DNA from: Paenibacillus validus NBRC 15382
GTDB lineage: Bacteria; Bacillota; Bacilli; Paenibacillales; NBRC-103111
Direction of reading: 5' to 3'
DNA: 64,000 nucleotides
NCBI RefSeq assembly: GCF_004000985.1
Contig: NZ_BIMH01000021.1
Coordinates: 1 to 64,000, forward strand
Part shown: in pieces, positions 43,480-52,442 of the stretch
Layout: the number at the start of each line of letters is the position of its first letter
Position numbering within the stretch: position 1 is the stretch's first letter
Notes under the pieces: generated by a model
Databases searched by the model: none
Told to the model about the DNA's origin: nothing
The model's input: the letters and a program-made list of their open reading frames with translations, nothing else
Translations under genes and position numbers: made by a program

Positions 43480-43848
43480 TTGGGGCAAATTGGAAATCGT
43501 ATCGCCGCATTAAGGGAGAAGCAAGCCTTGACTCAAGAAGAGTTGTCAATCAAGCTGGACATTTCCCGCGCGTCGCTTTCGCACTACGAGAAAAATCGCA
43601 GGGAACCCGACTATGATACGTTGGTGAAAATAGCGAATTACTTTAAAGTATCCATCGATTATTTACTCGGCCGCACGCAAGATCCGGAAATGGTTTTGGA
43701 TGCTGACGTTCGGCAATTTGTAGATAGCCTTGAACTTTCCGACGAACGCATCATGCAGCAATTTTTGCTCACGATAGACGGGAAACAGCTGACGGCTGAG
43801 GAGGCGAAGCGGTTTATCGCTTTTGTTCGAGCAGAGCGGTCGTTATAA
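43480..43848 (+). CDS. XRE-family regulator, paralogue 2
   Basis: A 122-residue protein with the same two-part layout as paralogue 1: HTH LTQEELSIKLDISRASLSHY and C-terminal LTAEEAKRFIAFVRAER. The two differ mainly by conservative changes, so this is a recent tandem duplication that includes the promoter. Start is a TTG at 43480 after GGGGTG. A strong hairpin follows at 43860-43886. Confidence 0.88.
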   Translation: MGQIGNRIAALREKQALTQEELSIKLDISRASLSHYEKNRREPDYDTLVKIANYFKVSIDYLLGRTQDPEMVLDADVRQFVDSLELSDERIMQQFLLTIDGKQLTAEEAKRFIAFVRAERSL

Positions 43849-43859
43849 CATTTTTTGTT

Positions 43860-43886
43860 GGGGGGAACTATTTCCATAGTTCCCCC
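43860..43886. terminator. Hairpin between xre2 and the lectin-like gene
   Basis: GGGGGAACTA and TAGTTCCCCC form a perfect 10-bp stem with a 6-base loop in the gap between convergent genes. T-runs are poor on both sides, so termination is likely but not certain. Confidence 0.6.
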
Positions 43887-43941
43887 TATCTTCATGCAAG
43901 TATGCTTTACTTAGGGGAATCCCCACCTCTGCCATAAATCA

Positions 43942-44718
43942 TTAATCCCTTGGGTCCATTCTTAGAAATATAAAGTCGTCTATCATATGAATATTGCTGT
44001 ACTTACCAGTGCTTGCACTAAAGCCAAATCCATCATATTTGAAGTCGTAATTTATTTTTTTAGAAATTATGTCTTTACCATCTAAATCAATTTGAATATT
44101 TCCTTTAACGGTTGTTATAGTTACTTGATGCCACAAGTTATCCTCTGTTTTTACCGTCTCGTAGATAGCTAGCTTTTGTTCAATGCCTTTCTCTACTAAG
44201 GCAATATAATTTTCAACTGGATCGCGAAGTTCCGGGTTGTAAAAAGAATCGAAAACGACACCGTATTCACTGGCATTAGGCTCAAAACCAAGATAGCCAC
44301 CTAATGGAAAAATCTCCAGGCTATGTACCCCAAACAAGAAAGCGATTCCATCACCTCCTGACCCCCCTCCTATTTTATATCTAAAAGACACTCTCCAATT
44401 TTCTCCAAGACTTAATTTCGATTTAACAGCTCCGAATACAAAAGTTTCATTCTTAGTAAGAATCAGACTGCCTGCCTCTAGACCTGCTTTTCCATAATAA
44501 ACCCAGTTCCCGGAATCAGTCTCGAATGAATCCAGGAAAATATGCTCACTTTCGGCCAAATACGTTTCTTTAGATCCAGTAAAAGTACTCTGTTCCGGTG
44601 ACGAATTTGGGTTGCGGTTGCGAGGTTCTGCCAGATATTTATTATTCGTTGCTACAGAAGTTAATATGACCGTAAGCAACACCACAGTAATGGCTGTTTT
44701 TTTGTGCCTCTGCTTCAA
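43942..44718 (-). CDS. Secreted L-type-lectin-like protein
   Basis: About 258 residues; TTG start at 44718 after GGGGGAG. A signal or anchor helix (about 8-27, TAITVVLLTVILTSVA) precedes a linker and a beta-rich domain of about 190 residues. That domain shows features of the concanavalin-like L-type lectin fold: GSGGDGIAFLFGVHS, GYLGFEPNASEYGVVFDSF and LWHQVTITTVKGNIQIDLDG. It should act outside the cell on a glycan. It is the last gene of cluster II and begins 1-2 bases after the Cys-motif protein gene, so it is probably made together with the polymer. The exact lectin family needs a profile search. Confidence 0.75.
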   Translation of the reverse strand: MKQRHKKTAITVVLLTVILTSVATNNKYLAEPRNRNPNSSPEQSTFTGSKETYLAESEHIFLDSFETDSGNWVYYGKAGLEAGSLILTKNETFVFGAVKSKLSLGENWRVSFRYKIGGGSGGDGIAFLFGVHSLEIFPLGGYLGFEPNASEYGVVFDSFYNPELRDPVENYIALVEKGIEQKLAIYETVKTEDNLWHQVTITTVKGNIQIDLDGKDIISKKINYDFKYDGFGFSASTGKYSNIHMIDDFIFLRMDPRD

Positions 44719-44719
44719 C

Positions 44720-45049
44720 TCAGTCTCCCCCTGCACCTCTCGACATGCTGATGTTAAACGAGTGCGTAATACTTCGGACTTGATCTGAAGGAATCCTGAG
44801 ATATTCGAATAGCGCACCTACTTCAAGATATATGGTTGAATCCTTGGATAACTTCATACACGCGCATAATATCTCAAATTCTACGTTCAAATATTTCGAA
44901 AGATACTTGTAAATGTTGATATTATGCGTAACCACTTCTTGACACTGCTCACACAAGAAGTGAATCGTATAATTACATCCGTCAACGTCCTTTGAATCGA
45001 CTACAAAATTCACGATTACCTTTAACGGCACTCCGCAATCACAAACCAT
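44720..45049 (-). CDS. Hypothetical Cys-motif protein
   Basis: A 109-residue protein of unknown function. It starts MVCDCGVPLKVIVNF and has a second pair in FLCEQCQEVV (near residue 37), which together could bind zinc. The rest is mixed alpha/beta with no recognised domain. I start at ATG 45049, 10 bases after AGGGG; an in-frame TTG at 45058 is too close to that site. It lies between ManC and the lectin-like gene in cluster II. Confidence 0.6.
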   Translation of the reverse strand: MVCDCGVPLKVIVNFVVDSKDVDGCNYTIHFLCEQCQEVVTHNINIYKYLSKYLNVEFEILCACMKLSKDSTIYLEVGALFEYLRIPSDQVRSITHSFNISMSRGAGGD

Positions 45050-45089
45050 TTTTACCAAACCCCTGTGTGAAGCCTGTTATTATATTGCA

Positions 45090-46460
45090 TTATTGTGTAG
45101 ATAGCTTTATTATTTCATGCCAATCTTTGCTTAATTCAAAAGTATCCTCAAGGTCTGTTCCTTGCTGAACTTCAACATATTCAATTTTTGTGATCGCATG
45201 AACGCTGTGCCTGGTTCCGCGGGGAATCCGAATCGTATCACCCGGTTGAAGCTTCATGATTTTCTCGTCAATGATCATCTCCCCAGTTCCGGAGATTACC
45301 GTCATCACTTCATCATGATTGCGGTGCAGTTGATAACTCAAAAACCTGTTTTCAGAAATGCTTACTCTTCTAATCAATGTCCTCTGTCCATCTGCATCTG
45401 TCGCGTAGTCCAGTACTTTAAAGTTACCCCACAGTTTTTCCTCGTACATAGGAGGTTGATTAATGGACTCAATAATGTTTTTTATTTTCGGTGTTGAAGA
45501 TTTACTTGCAACGAGTATACCGTCCGGACTAGCAGCAACGATCACATCCGACAGATCCAACACCGTTACTGGAATGTTAAGCTCATTAATAATATGTGTA
45601 TCTTGGCAATCATCCGTCAAGATGCCTTGACCCAAAATGGAAGTGCTCATTTCCTCCGTTAACGTGTTCCAAGTTCCAAGGTCTTTCCAAACTCCATCAT
45701 AAGGCATCATAGAAATATGCGTCGTTTTCTCAACAACTTCATAATCAAAACTTATTTTTTCTAATTTACCATATTGTTTCTTTAACTCTTCATATTGTAG
45801 CGGAACTCCCTTTTGAATTAATAAATTAATGATAAAATCAAGCTTGAAAGCAAAAATGCCACAATTCCAAAGAGCAGATCTCTTGATCAATTCAGCTGCT
45901 GCAGCTTGACTCGGCTTCTCATGAAAAGATCCTACTTTGGTGTATAAAGCATCTTCATTCCCAGTCCGGCAAACATCCGGTACGATATAACCGTACTTTT
46001 CCGACGGGAAGGTCGGTTTAACTCCCATTAAAGCAAGATCGGATCCGGATTGTTCCAATACCGTTTCAAGATCTTTAATCTTTTCGAAGAACGCATCTTC
46101 AACATAAGGATCTACAGGCAGTATGACAACCGTCTCATCCAATCCTATGCTTTCCACGGAGTACAAATATACCGCGGCAAGCGCGATAGCAGGAAATGTA
46201 TCGCGGCGCTCCGGTTCGATAATTAATGGAACTAGCTCTCCCACTTGGCTTTGCATAATTTCCTTTTGCGATTGTCCTGTTGCAATGTATGCGGAATTGG
46301 TAATTCCGGAATTCCCCATTTGTCGCCATACCCGATCAACCATCGATTCCAAATTGCCTTGATCGTCGCGTAATACCTTCAAGAATTGTTTCGATCTGAT
46401 GTCATTGGAAAGAGGCCACAAACGTTTGCCTGAACCGCCAGATAACAGAATGAACTTCAT
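45090..46460 (-). CDS. manC: Mannose-1-phosphate guanylyltransferase with cupin domain
   Basis: A 456-residue protein. The nucleotidyltransferase domain (1-330) begins FILLSGGSGKRLWPLSNDIR and has FHEKPSQAAA and WNCGIFAFK. A C-terminal cupin (about 355-450, LHRNHDEVMTVISGTGEM) is the phosphomannose-isomerase-like part of type II enzymes. It makes GDP-mannose for the cluster. Its start overlaps the stop of the GT4 gene (ATGA). It supports a mannose-containing polymer, consistent with the GT4 enzymes upstream. Confidence 0.94.
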   Translation of the reverse strand: MKFILLSGGSGKRLWPLSNDIRSKQFLKVLRDDQGNLESMVDRVWRQMGNSGITNSAYIATGQSQKEIMQSQVGELVPLIIEPERRDTFPAIALAAVYLYSVESIGLDETVVILPVDPYVEDAFFEKIKDLETVLEQSGSDLALMGVKPTFPSEKYGYIVPDVCRTGNEDALYTKVGSFHEKPSQAAAAELIKRSALWNCGIFAFKLDFIINLLIQKGVPLQYEELKKQYGKLEKISFDYEVVEKTTHISMMPYDGVWKDLGTWNTLTEEMSTSILGQGILTDDCQDTHIINELNIPVTVLDLSDVIVAASPDGILVASKSSTPKIKNIIESINQPPMYEEKLWGNFKVLDYATDADGQRTLIRRVSISENRFLSYQLHRNHDEVMTVISGTGEMIIDEKIMKLQPGDTIRIPRGTRHSVHAITKIEYVEVQQGTDLEDTFELSKDWHEIIKLSTQ

Positions 46461-47665
46461 AACAAAGCACCCTCTAACTCAAATTTTTTATATTTCACTG
46501 TTTCATTCAAGATCGAATCGACTTGATCTGCGACTTTGTTCCATGTGTATCCCGCCAGCACATGATCGCGGCATATTTCTGCTGAAGGCCAGTCGTTTCG
46601 TTCCCTTAACAATCGAATTAAACCGGAGGCTATCGCCCCGGAGCTTATATCGTCAAACAAAAAACGTTTGTCAAAGGCGCTTAATATCTCTTTATTTCCA
46701 CCAATTGGAGTCGCAGCAACAGGAACGCCGCTGGCTAACGATTCGATAGTGATCAAACCAAATCCCTCCAAGGCTTGAGTAGGAACAACAAACAGATCTG
46801 CACTTTGGTAATAGAGCGTAATCTGATCTTCAGGAACATAACCCAGCAATCTAACGTGATTCTCCAATCCGTATTCCATTATTTTTTGTGATAATTCTTC
46901 GGCTAGAGGTCCCCTGCCTCCAATGAGAAGTACTCCGTTAGGAACAGTATGGATTACTTCCTTCCAAGCTTCTACCAATTGCACAAGGCCCATGCGCCGC
47001 ATTAGCCTTCTAACGGTTAACACGATCACACTGTCACGGGGGATGTTCAGTTGTTCTCGGATCATGTTTTTCATCAAGTTATCAGTAACCGGTTTATACT
47101 TCATGACGTCGGTCGCACCCGGAACAATTTTGATTTTCTCATTAGGTACATTAAATTCCTCATGCAGAATGTCTTTGAAATACTGGCTCAGTACGATGAA
47201 ACGATCACCTAACCGATATACGCTCTCTTCAATTTTCCTGGCCATCGCTACTTTGAGTCGAGCAACCGAACTGTGGGATTCTATACTGCGTTCGTTAGCC
47301 CATGGTCCGTGAAAGGAGATGACTATAGGTATTCGGCGTTGCTTCGCTTCTAGGGCGGGCCCTAGCGCATAGGGAGAAAAATGGGAATATAATAAATGAA
47401 TGGGCTTAGCCTTCATTATTTCTGAAGCTTTTCTCTTAAAATCCCGCTGCCTTAGCAGCATGGCCTTATCAGGACTTGTAGCCTGAATAATGCGCAGCCT
47501 GTTATGGTTCTGAGGCTTCTCCGGACTGCTAATTAAAGCGTCGATCTCATGAACCTCCGAGAGTTTATTGCATATCGACCGAAAATAAGTGTTTAATCCA
47601 CCCGCTTGATAAGTAGGCCATCCCATACCCGTCGCGAGTATATTCATTCTAGACATCGGTATCAA
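46457..47665 (-). CDS. Glycosyltransferase family 4
   Basis: A 402-residue GT-B enzyme: ILATGMGWPTYQAGGLNTYF at the start, VLTVRRLMRRMGLVQLVEAW mid-protein, and the donor site FVVPTQALEGFGLITIESLA with the E-x7-E motif near 310. It is translationally coupled to its neighbours by 4-base overlaps on both sides. It probably uses a GDP- or UDP-sugar. The specificity is unknown. Confidence 0.92.
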   Translation of the reverse strand: MIPMSRMNILATGMGWPTYQAGGLNTYFRSICNKLSEVHEIDALISSPEKPQNHNRLRIIQATSPDKAMLLRQRDFKRKASEIMKAKPIHLLYSHFSPYALGPALEAKQRRIPIVISFHGPWANERSIESHSSVARLKVAMARKIEESVYRLGDRFIVLSQYFKDILHEEFNVPNEKIKIVPGATDVMKYKPVTDNLMKNMIREQLNIPRDSVIVLTVRRLMRRMGLVQLVEAWKEVIHTVPNGVLLIGGRGPLAEELSQKIMEYGLENHVRLLGYVPEDQITLYYQSADLFVVPTQALEGFGLITIESLASGVPVAATPIGGNKEILSAFDKRFLFDDISSGAIASGLIRLLRERNDWPSAEICRDHVLAGYTWNKVADQVDSILNETVKYKKFELEGALL

Positions 47666-48459
47666 CCTGCCTTTTGTTCAACATGACCTGTCTTTTGGAC
47701 TCGAATCAATTCATAAAGTTTAATTTGACATAAGTATTCATAATACGCCCATAACATGGCAATAGTGAGTCCGGCTAACCCTTTTCGAAACAATCCTTGA
47801 AGAACATATTTTTGCCCGAACCGAAGAATAGGTCTGGTTAGCAAACGTAATAGGCTGAAATTTTTATTCGATGACACTGCTTTTTCCGCCTCAAGTTCTG
47901 TATAGCGGTTAAAACGGTTCACGTGATCAGCAATGCTTCGATATCCGTCATGCCATAATACCCCTGGTAAGCTACCTACTTTCAATCCTTCCGTTTCAGG
48001 ACCTTCATGAACGGGAGTCACTCGAATCTTCGACTTTCGTTTGTTGTACAGACGCGTTAAATATTCGCCGCGGCTCAACCAAGTCCCCATGAAATTTCCA
48101 ATTCGATACATGTTATACACATCAGCCTCAGAAGCCGCACCCTTTTTCCAATTCAGAAGTGAACCATTTAATTCACTATCAACGAATTCATCTGTATCGA
48201 TGAAGAATATCCAGTCGTGCTCTGCATGGGTTGCGGCGAAATTTCGCTGCTCCGCATAGCCCGGCCATGGATTCAGGTATACTTTGCAACCAAGGCTCTC
48301 AGCAATTTCTCTTGTAGCGTCTGTACTCCCGCCGTCAACCACCACGATTTCATCAGCAAACCCTTTACATGACTCTATCGCTTTGCGAATTCTGCTTTGT
48401 TCATTTTGAGCTATGATCGTTACTGATATTTTCTTTGTGTCTGACTCTATACGATCCAT
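47662..48459 (-). CDS. Glycosyltransferase family 2 (WaaE/KdtX-like)
   Basis: A 265-residue enzyme. It has VTIIAQNEQSRIRKAIESC, VDGGSTDATREIAESLGCK, and the DxD-like IDTDEFVD near residue 95. The C-terminal part has hydrophobic stretches, as in the group related to LPS-core glucosyltransferases. Start is ATG 48459 after AAAGGGG; the longer frame runs into the flippase gene and lacks a ribosome site. Its stop overlaps the next gene by four bases. Confidence 0.88.
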   Translation of the reverse strand: MDRIESDTKKISVTIIAQNEQSRIRKAIESCKGFADEIVVVDGGSTDATREIAESLGCKVYLNPWPGYAEQRNFAATHAEHDWIFFIDTDEFVDSELNGSLLNWKKGAASEADVYNMYRIGNFMGTWLSRGEYLTRLYNKRKSKIRVTPVHEGPETEGLKVGSLPGVLWHDGYRSIADHVNRFNRYTELEAEKAVSSNKNFSLLRLLTRPILRFGQKYVLQGLFRKGLAGLTIAMLWAYYEYLCQIKLYELIRVQKTGHVEQKAG

Positions 48460-48461
48460 CG

Positions 48462-49814
48462 TTACACCCCTTTCTGAGGCATCTCCAGATTTTTTCTTCT
48501 TGTAAATTTCCCCCAAAACCATACGATATCCGCTTTAACGGGAAAGAGCATCGGCATGCTTACCTTTAAACTTAGTGGAAATTGTATCATGATGAGAAGA
48601 AAGCGCGTCATAGTCGCCGTAAACAGTGCGAAGGCTGCTCCTGTAATGCCGAACTTGGGTACCCAAACAACCAATAACGGAAGACTAACGCATAATCCGA
48701 TGCACTGCAGAACCGCCACACGTCCGGGTTTCCCTATAGCCATAAAAGTTTGTGCCAAAACCGCGACTGCACCGCTCATGACAGTTTCCAGCAAGAGAAT
48801 CCACAGTATGGTTGTAGATTGTTCATACTTGGAACCGTATAGAAAAATTAATGCCATTGGAGCTATAGCCATCATTATTAGAGCGATAAACAGAGTACCG
48901 CTGAATGCAATGCGAAATACTTTTTTCGTCAAGCCAATAATTTCAGATTTCTCCAAACCTGCCGCTTTTGGTAGAAGCACAAGGGTAATGGAGCTCTGAA
49001 AAATACCTGCCATTTTAGCTAAGCTTAACGCCACTAAATATAATCCTAACTCGGCCGGTTTCATGATGCGGATTAAAACAAGCTGATCCATAAACAAGGT
49101 CAAAGTGGCAACAACATCGATCAGGTAGGAGGAAAGTCCATACGTAAGTAGCCTCTTCATCGTGCTTCTCCACCCGTTTATCGATCGTTTATACCTTTTA
49201 TACAGTAAATAAACCGTGTAGACCCCGATCGGAACATTTGGAATGAAATAGCAAAGTGCAGAGTAAAAAGGATTTAAATACCCGGTAACAGCGAGTATTG
49301 CCAACATGATCAATGTTACTGCAACCGGCAAATACCTTCTTCTGTTAAGTCCTTTAAAGTCTTCCTCTCCCTGCAAAACGGCGTTTAAAAAGTTGGTGTA
49401 CAGCACACTGGGCGCAAAAAACATCAACAACTGCGCCATAAATATCGTTTCCGCCGAATAGGCATGCAGCCAAAGAGGAATCAACACTATACCTGCGCCT
49501 GTAACAAGCAGACCGATCAACAAATTCATCAAGCAAGCAGCGTTGAAGAAACCTCCCTTTTCAGAAGAGAATTTCTTCATGTTATAGATGACGGAGCTGT
49601 GCAGCCCTAGCGTAACTAATTGGCCCAATAGCGATGGCCACAGCATCATCGCAGATTGTTCTCCTCTACCTTCCGGCCCTAAATATCTAGCACAAATGAT
49701 CCCCGTCCCAAGGTTCAAGAGTACAATAACCATGCTTATTGCCGTTGTACGAATCGTATTCGATAAACTCGATTTCGCTTGAAATCGAGTCCTCACGGTA
49801 GCTAGAAAAGACAT
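48462..49814 (-). CDS. Wzx-type flippase, copy 1 of cluster II
   Basis: A 450-residue multi-spanning protein with an N-terminal signature ICARYLGPEGRGEQSAM characteristic of this flippase group. It is closely related to the flippase at 54845-56224 (ITARYLGPEGKGESSAM), so two homologous flippases serve one operon. Its start codon overlaps the stop of the upstream Wzy gene by one base (TAATG). Confidence 0.9.
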   Translation of the reverse strand: MSFLATVRTRFQAKSSLSNTIRTTAISMVIVLLNLGTGIICARYLGPEGRGEQSAMMLWPSLLGQLVTLGLHSSVIYNMKKFSSEKGGFFNAACLMNLLIGLLVTGAGIVLIPLWLHAYSAETIFMAQLLMFFAPSVLYTNFLNAVLQGEEDFKGLNRRRYLPVAVTLIMLAILAVTGYLNPFYSALCYFIPNVPIGVYTVYLLYKRYKRSINGWRSTMKRLLTYGLSSYLIDVVATLTLFMDQLVLIRIMKPAELGLYLVALSLAKMAGIFQSSITLVLLPKAAGLEKSEIIGLTKKVFRIAFSGTLFIALIMMAIAPMALIFLYGSKYEQSTTILWILLLETVMSGAVAVLAQTFMAIGKPGRVAVLQCIGLCVSLPLLVVWVPKFGITGAAFALFTATMTRFLLIMIQFPLSLKVSMPMLFPVKADIVWFWGKFTRRKNLEMPQKGV

Positions 49815-51265
49815 TAACTTAAATCTCCTTTAGATACATCCAGTTCTCGATATCCATAATTGCCTACACCCAGAGCAACGATAAACCAGATCATGACACC
49901 GAAGGCCGAGGTGTAACTATTTGCAAATAGTAAATTTACAATGGAGGCCAGCATAACGGAAATCGATAAACGGTTGAATTCGAGATTCGTCTTCTGCTGT
50001 GCTTTCTCCAACCAGAGTGTCTTCGCCAAGTGACAAAGAGCATACAAAATAATAGGGGTCCCGATCACTCCGAATGTCAGCATAATGGTGCCGATTCCAC
50101 TATCGAAAATTCCCGTCTCCGCACTGAGATTCCCGCTGTTTTGCAGTTTTGTAGCCATACCTATGCTCCCTAAACCCATGCCTTCTATATTACTGAAAAG
50201 CATAGGGAGTAACTGTTTAGTCAGGCTTAATCGGTAATTAAAGGATTCGTCTCCTTGGATTTCACCAAATGTTTCAAACCGCTGCAGTAAGATTTGGCCC
50301 TGTGGTAAAACCAATAATATGAAGTAGACAAGACTGAAAAACAAGAGAAGCACGAACAGCTTTTTGAATCTGTTCTCATGATTTGAAATGATTATATAAA
50401 TGAGAATCGTAACGAATCCAAACATCCAAGCGGCCCTGACCAGCGTAATGATACTGCCGATAACTGCAAGCAGAACACCTATCCACCCCCAAAGCTTCCT
50501 CCATCTGGCATCTACGATCATAATCGCAGCCGCCAGCGATAAGAAAACACCGGCGGGACCGGGGGAATTCAAAGTTGAGAATACTCTTACCTCAAAGGGC
50601 TCCGATTTTCCGATGGACGCCATGTCTACACCATCCATCCAAAACACATCCCAAGGTGGTAATATGGTGTACTGGATAATGCCATACAAAGCAACCACAA
50701 GCGCCAAATTTACAAATTGTAGAATCCAAAAGTGCTTCAAATCATCCGTAGGTTTTCTAGCAAAAATATAAGCTAGCCAAAGGAGAGGACCTACAATATT
50801 CGCCAGGTCGTATAGGCTTGAGCTGCCATTTCGAAATAAACCTATAACTAAAGCATACCCTAGAGCACAGCCCCACAAAATTAAAAACTTCTTAATTGAT
50901 GTATCGAGCGACTTATAATGCTGCATCAAGGGGTAAACAAGAAACATACTTACAACAATCGGAGTTAAGCTAATTAAGGACATCGAATGATACTCGTTTG
51001 TTGACCAATCATACAATCTACGTATTTCAGGGGTAAAGACCCATATGGCTAAGTTGTAAGGAAGCAGCCATTTAGAATCTACCAAAGCCAACAATAAAGA
51101 AGGAATCGCAATGACCGCAACGATGGAAAGTTCGAACATCGTGCCCCCTAATCTGCTGCCGACCACGTATCCGATAAATGCGGCGATAATCCATGACACA
51201 AGTAAACTAAGCAAAATTTTGACTTCACTTGTATGGTAGACTCTGAATAGAGTATATCTTTTCAA
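49814..51265 (-). CDS. Wzy/O-antigen-ligase-like polymerase, copy 1 of cluster II
   Basis: A 483-residue membrane protein with about 12 helices and a large extracytoplasmic loop. VDSKWLLPYNLAIWVFTPEI and FSTLNSPGPAGVFL are shared with the second copy at 56234-57652 (MDSKWLLPYITFVWAVTPEI, FSSLNSPGPAAMF). The RVFSTLNSPGP loop probably faces the outside and is characteristic of this subgroup. It joins repeat units or ligates the polymer. Copy numbers and order mirror the second Wzy-Wzx pair. Confidence 0.85.
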   Translation of the reverse strand: MKRYTLFRVYHTSEVKILLSLLVSWIIAAFIGYVVGSRLGGTMFELSIVAVIAIPSLLLALVDSKWLLPYNLAIWVFTPEIRRLYDWSTNEYHSMSLISLTPIVVSMFLVYPLMQHYKSLDTSIKKFLILWGCALGYALVIGLFRNGSSSLYDLANIVGPLLWLAYIFARKPTDDLKHFWILQFVNLALVVALYGIIQYTILPPWDVFWMDGVDMASIGKSEPFEVRVFSTLNSPGPAGVFLSLAAAIMIVDARWRKLWGWIGVLLAVIGSIITLVRAAWMFGFVTILIYIIISNHENRFKKLFVLLLFFSLVYFILLVLPQGQILLQRFETFGEIQGDESFNYRLSLTKQLLPMLFSNIEGMGLGSIGMATKLQNSGNLSAETGIFDSGIGTIMLTFGVIGTPIILYALCHLAKTLWLEKAQQKTNLEFNRLSISVMLASIVNLLFANSYTSAFGVMIWFIVALGVGNYGYRELDVSKGDLS

Positions 51266-51310
51266 CTTATACGGACTCCCATCATCATCCTGACCGGAAG
51301 GATGCTAGAA

Positions 51311-52429
51311 TTAAACTGTTAATTTCCGTACCAAGCCAATGTCAAATCTTTCTTTGGCTCGCAACATTCGGTTATGAAATTCATGCTTAAAGCGTTCTTC
51401 ATTAAAAGCCTCTGCGTGTTCCTTGATTGCGACAGGATTCCATTCATTGGACTCGTTATCCCGAACCGCCTGAATAAGTGAATCAGGCGTTTGCCGATCG
51501 AAAAAAAGCCCATTCGTTCCATGAGATATCGTATCCAGGGCTCCGCCTGCTTTATAAGCGATGACGGGGCGACCGGCAGCGTTTACTTCAAGCGGGGTAA
51601 TACCGAAATCTTCTTCCCCGGGAAAAATAAATGCACGGCATCTCGACATCAACCTGGAAACTTCGTTATCTTCCAAACGCCCCAAAAATTGAATGTTTGG
51701 GTTGGCCATGGACTTTAAACGCCCTAAGTCGGGTCCGCCCCCGACGATGAGAAGCTTCTGCCCGTTTCGATTGAAGGCTTCCACAACCAGATCAATTCTT
51801 TTGTAAGGAACAAGGCGTGAAACAACCAAGTAATAGTCTTCTACTTGATTGGAAATGGAGAAGCGCTCCGTATTCACCGGTGGAAAGATGACCTGCGCAT
51901 CAATGCCATAACATGACTTAATCCTCTGCCTCACGACATTCGAATTAGCCACATATTCGTCTACCCGGTCGGCCGTTTTCATATCCCAATTTTTCAGATA
52001 TTTAACATAAGATCTTAAGGTTTTCTTTACAAGCGGTGAATAAGTTTCCCTTGCTATATAGGATTCAAAATCCCATGCAAACCGCATTGGAGTATGACAA
52101 TAGCAGAAATGAAACGTTGAAGGGGGAACTTTGATTCCTTTTACAAAAGCGAAGCTCGATGAAATAACGACGTCGAACTCGCTCAATTCAAGCTGCTGTA
52201 AAGCGATGGGATATAAGGGAAGCAGCTTCTTAAAGTTCGTCTCGATCCCCGGTATTCGCTGCAGCCACGTCGTTCGAATGTCCGCGTCCTTCAACTCCTC
52301 CATCATTTTGCCCGGGTTACTTGCCAGCGTATAAATAGGAGCATCCGGGTACATTTGATGCAGAACGGCAAGAACTCTTTCCGCCCCTCCCATTTGCGTT
52401 AATAAATCATGAACCAGAGCGATTTTCAA
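51311..52429 (-). CDS. Glycosyltransferase family 4
   Basis: A 372-residue GT-B enzyme: VHDLLTQMGGAERVLAVLHQ at the start, YYLVVSRLVPYKRIDLVVEA mid-protein, and donor-site FIFPGEEDFGITPLEVNAAG near 280. This subgroup often uses GDP-mannose, which would fit manC in the operon. It follows the second tandem GT4 by 13 bases. Confidence 0.92.
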   Translation of the reverse strand: MKIALVHDLLTQMGGAERVLAVLHQMYPDAPIYTLASNPGKMMEELKDADIRTTWLQRIPGIETNFKKLLPLYPIALQQLELSEFDVVISSSFAFVKGIKVPPSTFHFCYCHTPMRFAWDFESYIARETYSPLVKKTLRSYVKYLKNWDMKTADRVDEYVANSNVVRQRIKSCYGIDAQVIFPPVNTERFSISNQVEDYYLVVSRLVPYKRIDLVVEAFNRNGQKLLIVGGGPDLGRLKSMANPNIQFLGRLEDNEVSRLMSRCRAFIFPGEEDFGITPLEVNAAGRPVIAYKAGGALDTISHGTNGLFFDRQTPDSLIQAVRDNESNEWNPVAIKEHAEAFNEERFKHEFHNRMLRAKERFDIGLVRKLTV

Positions 52430-52442
52430 ACTGAAAGCCTCC

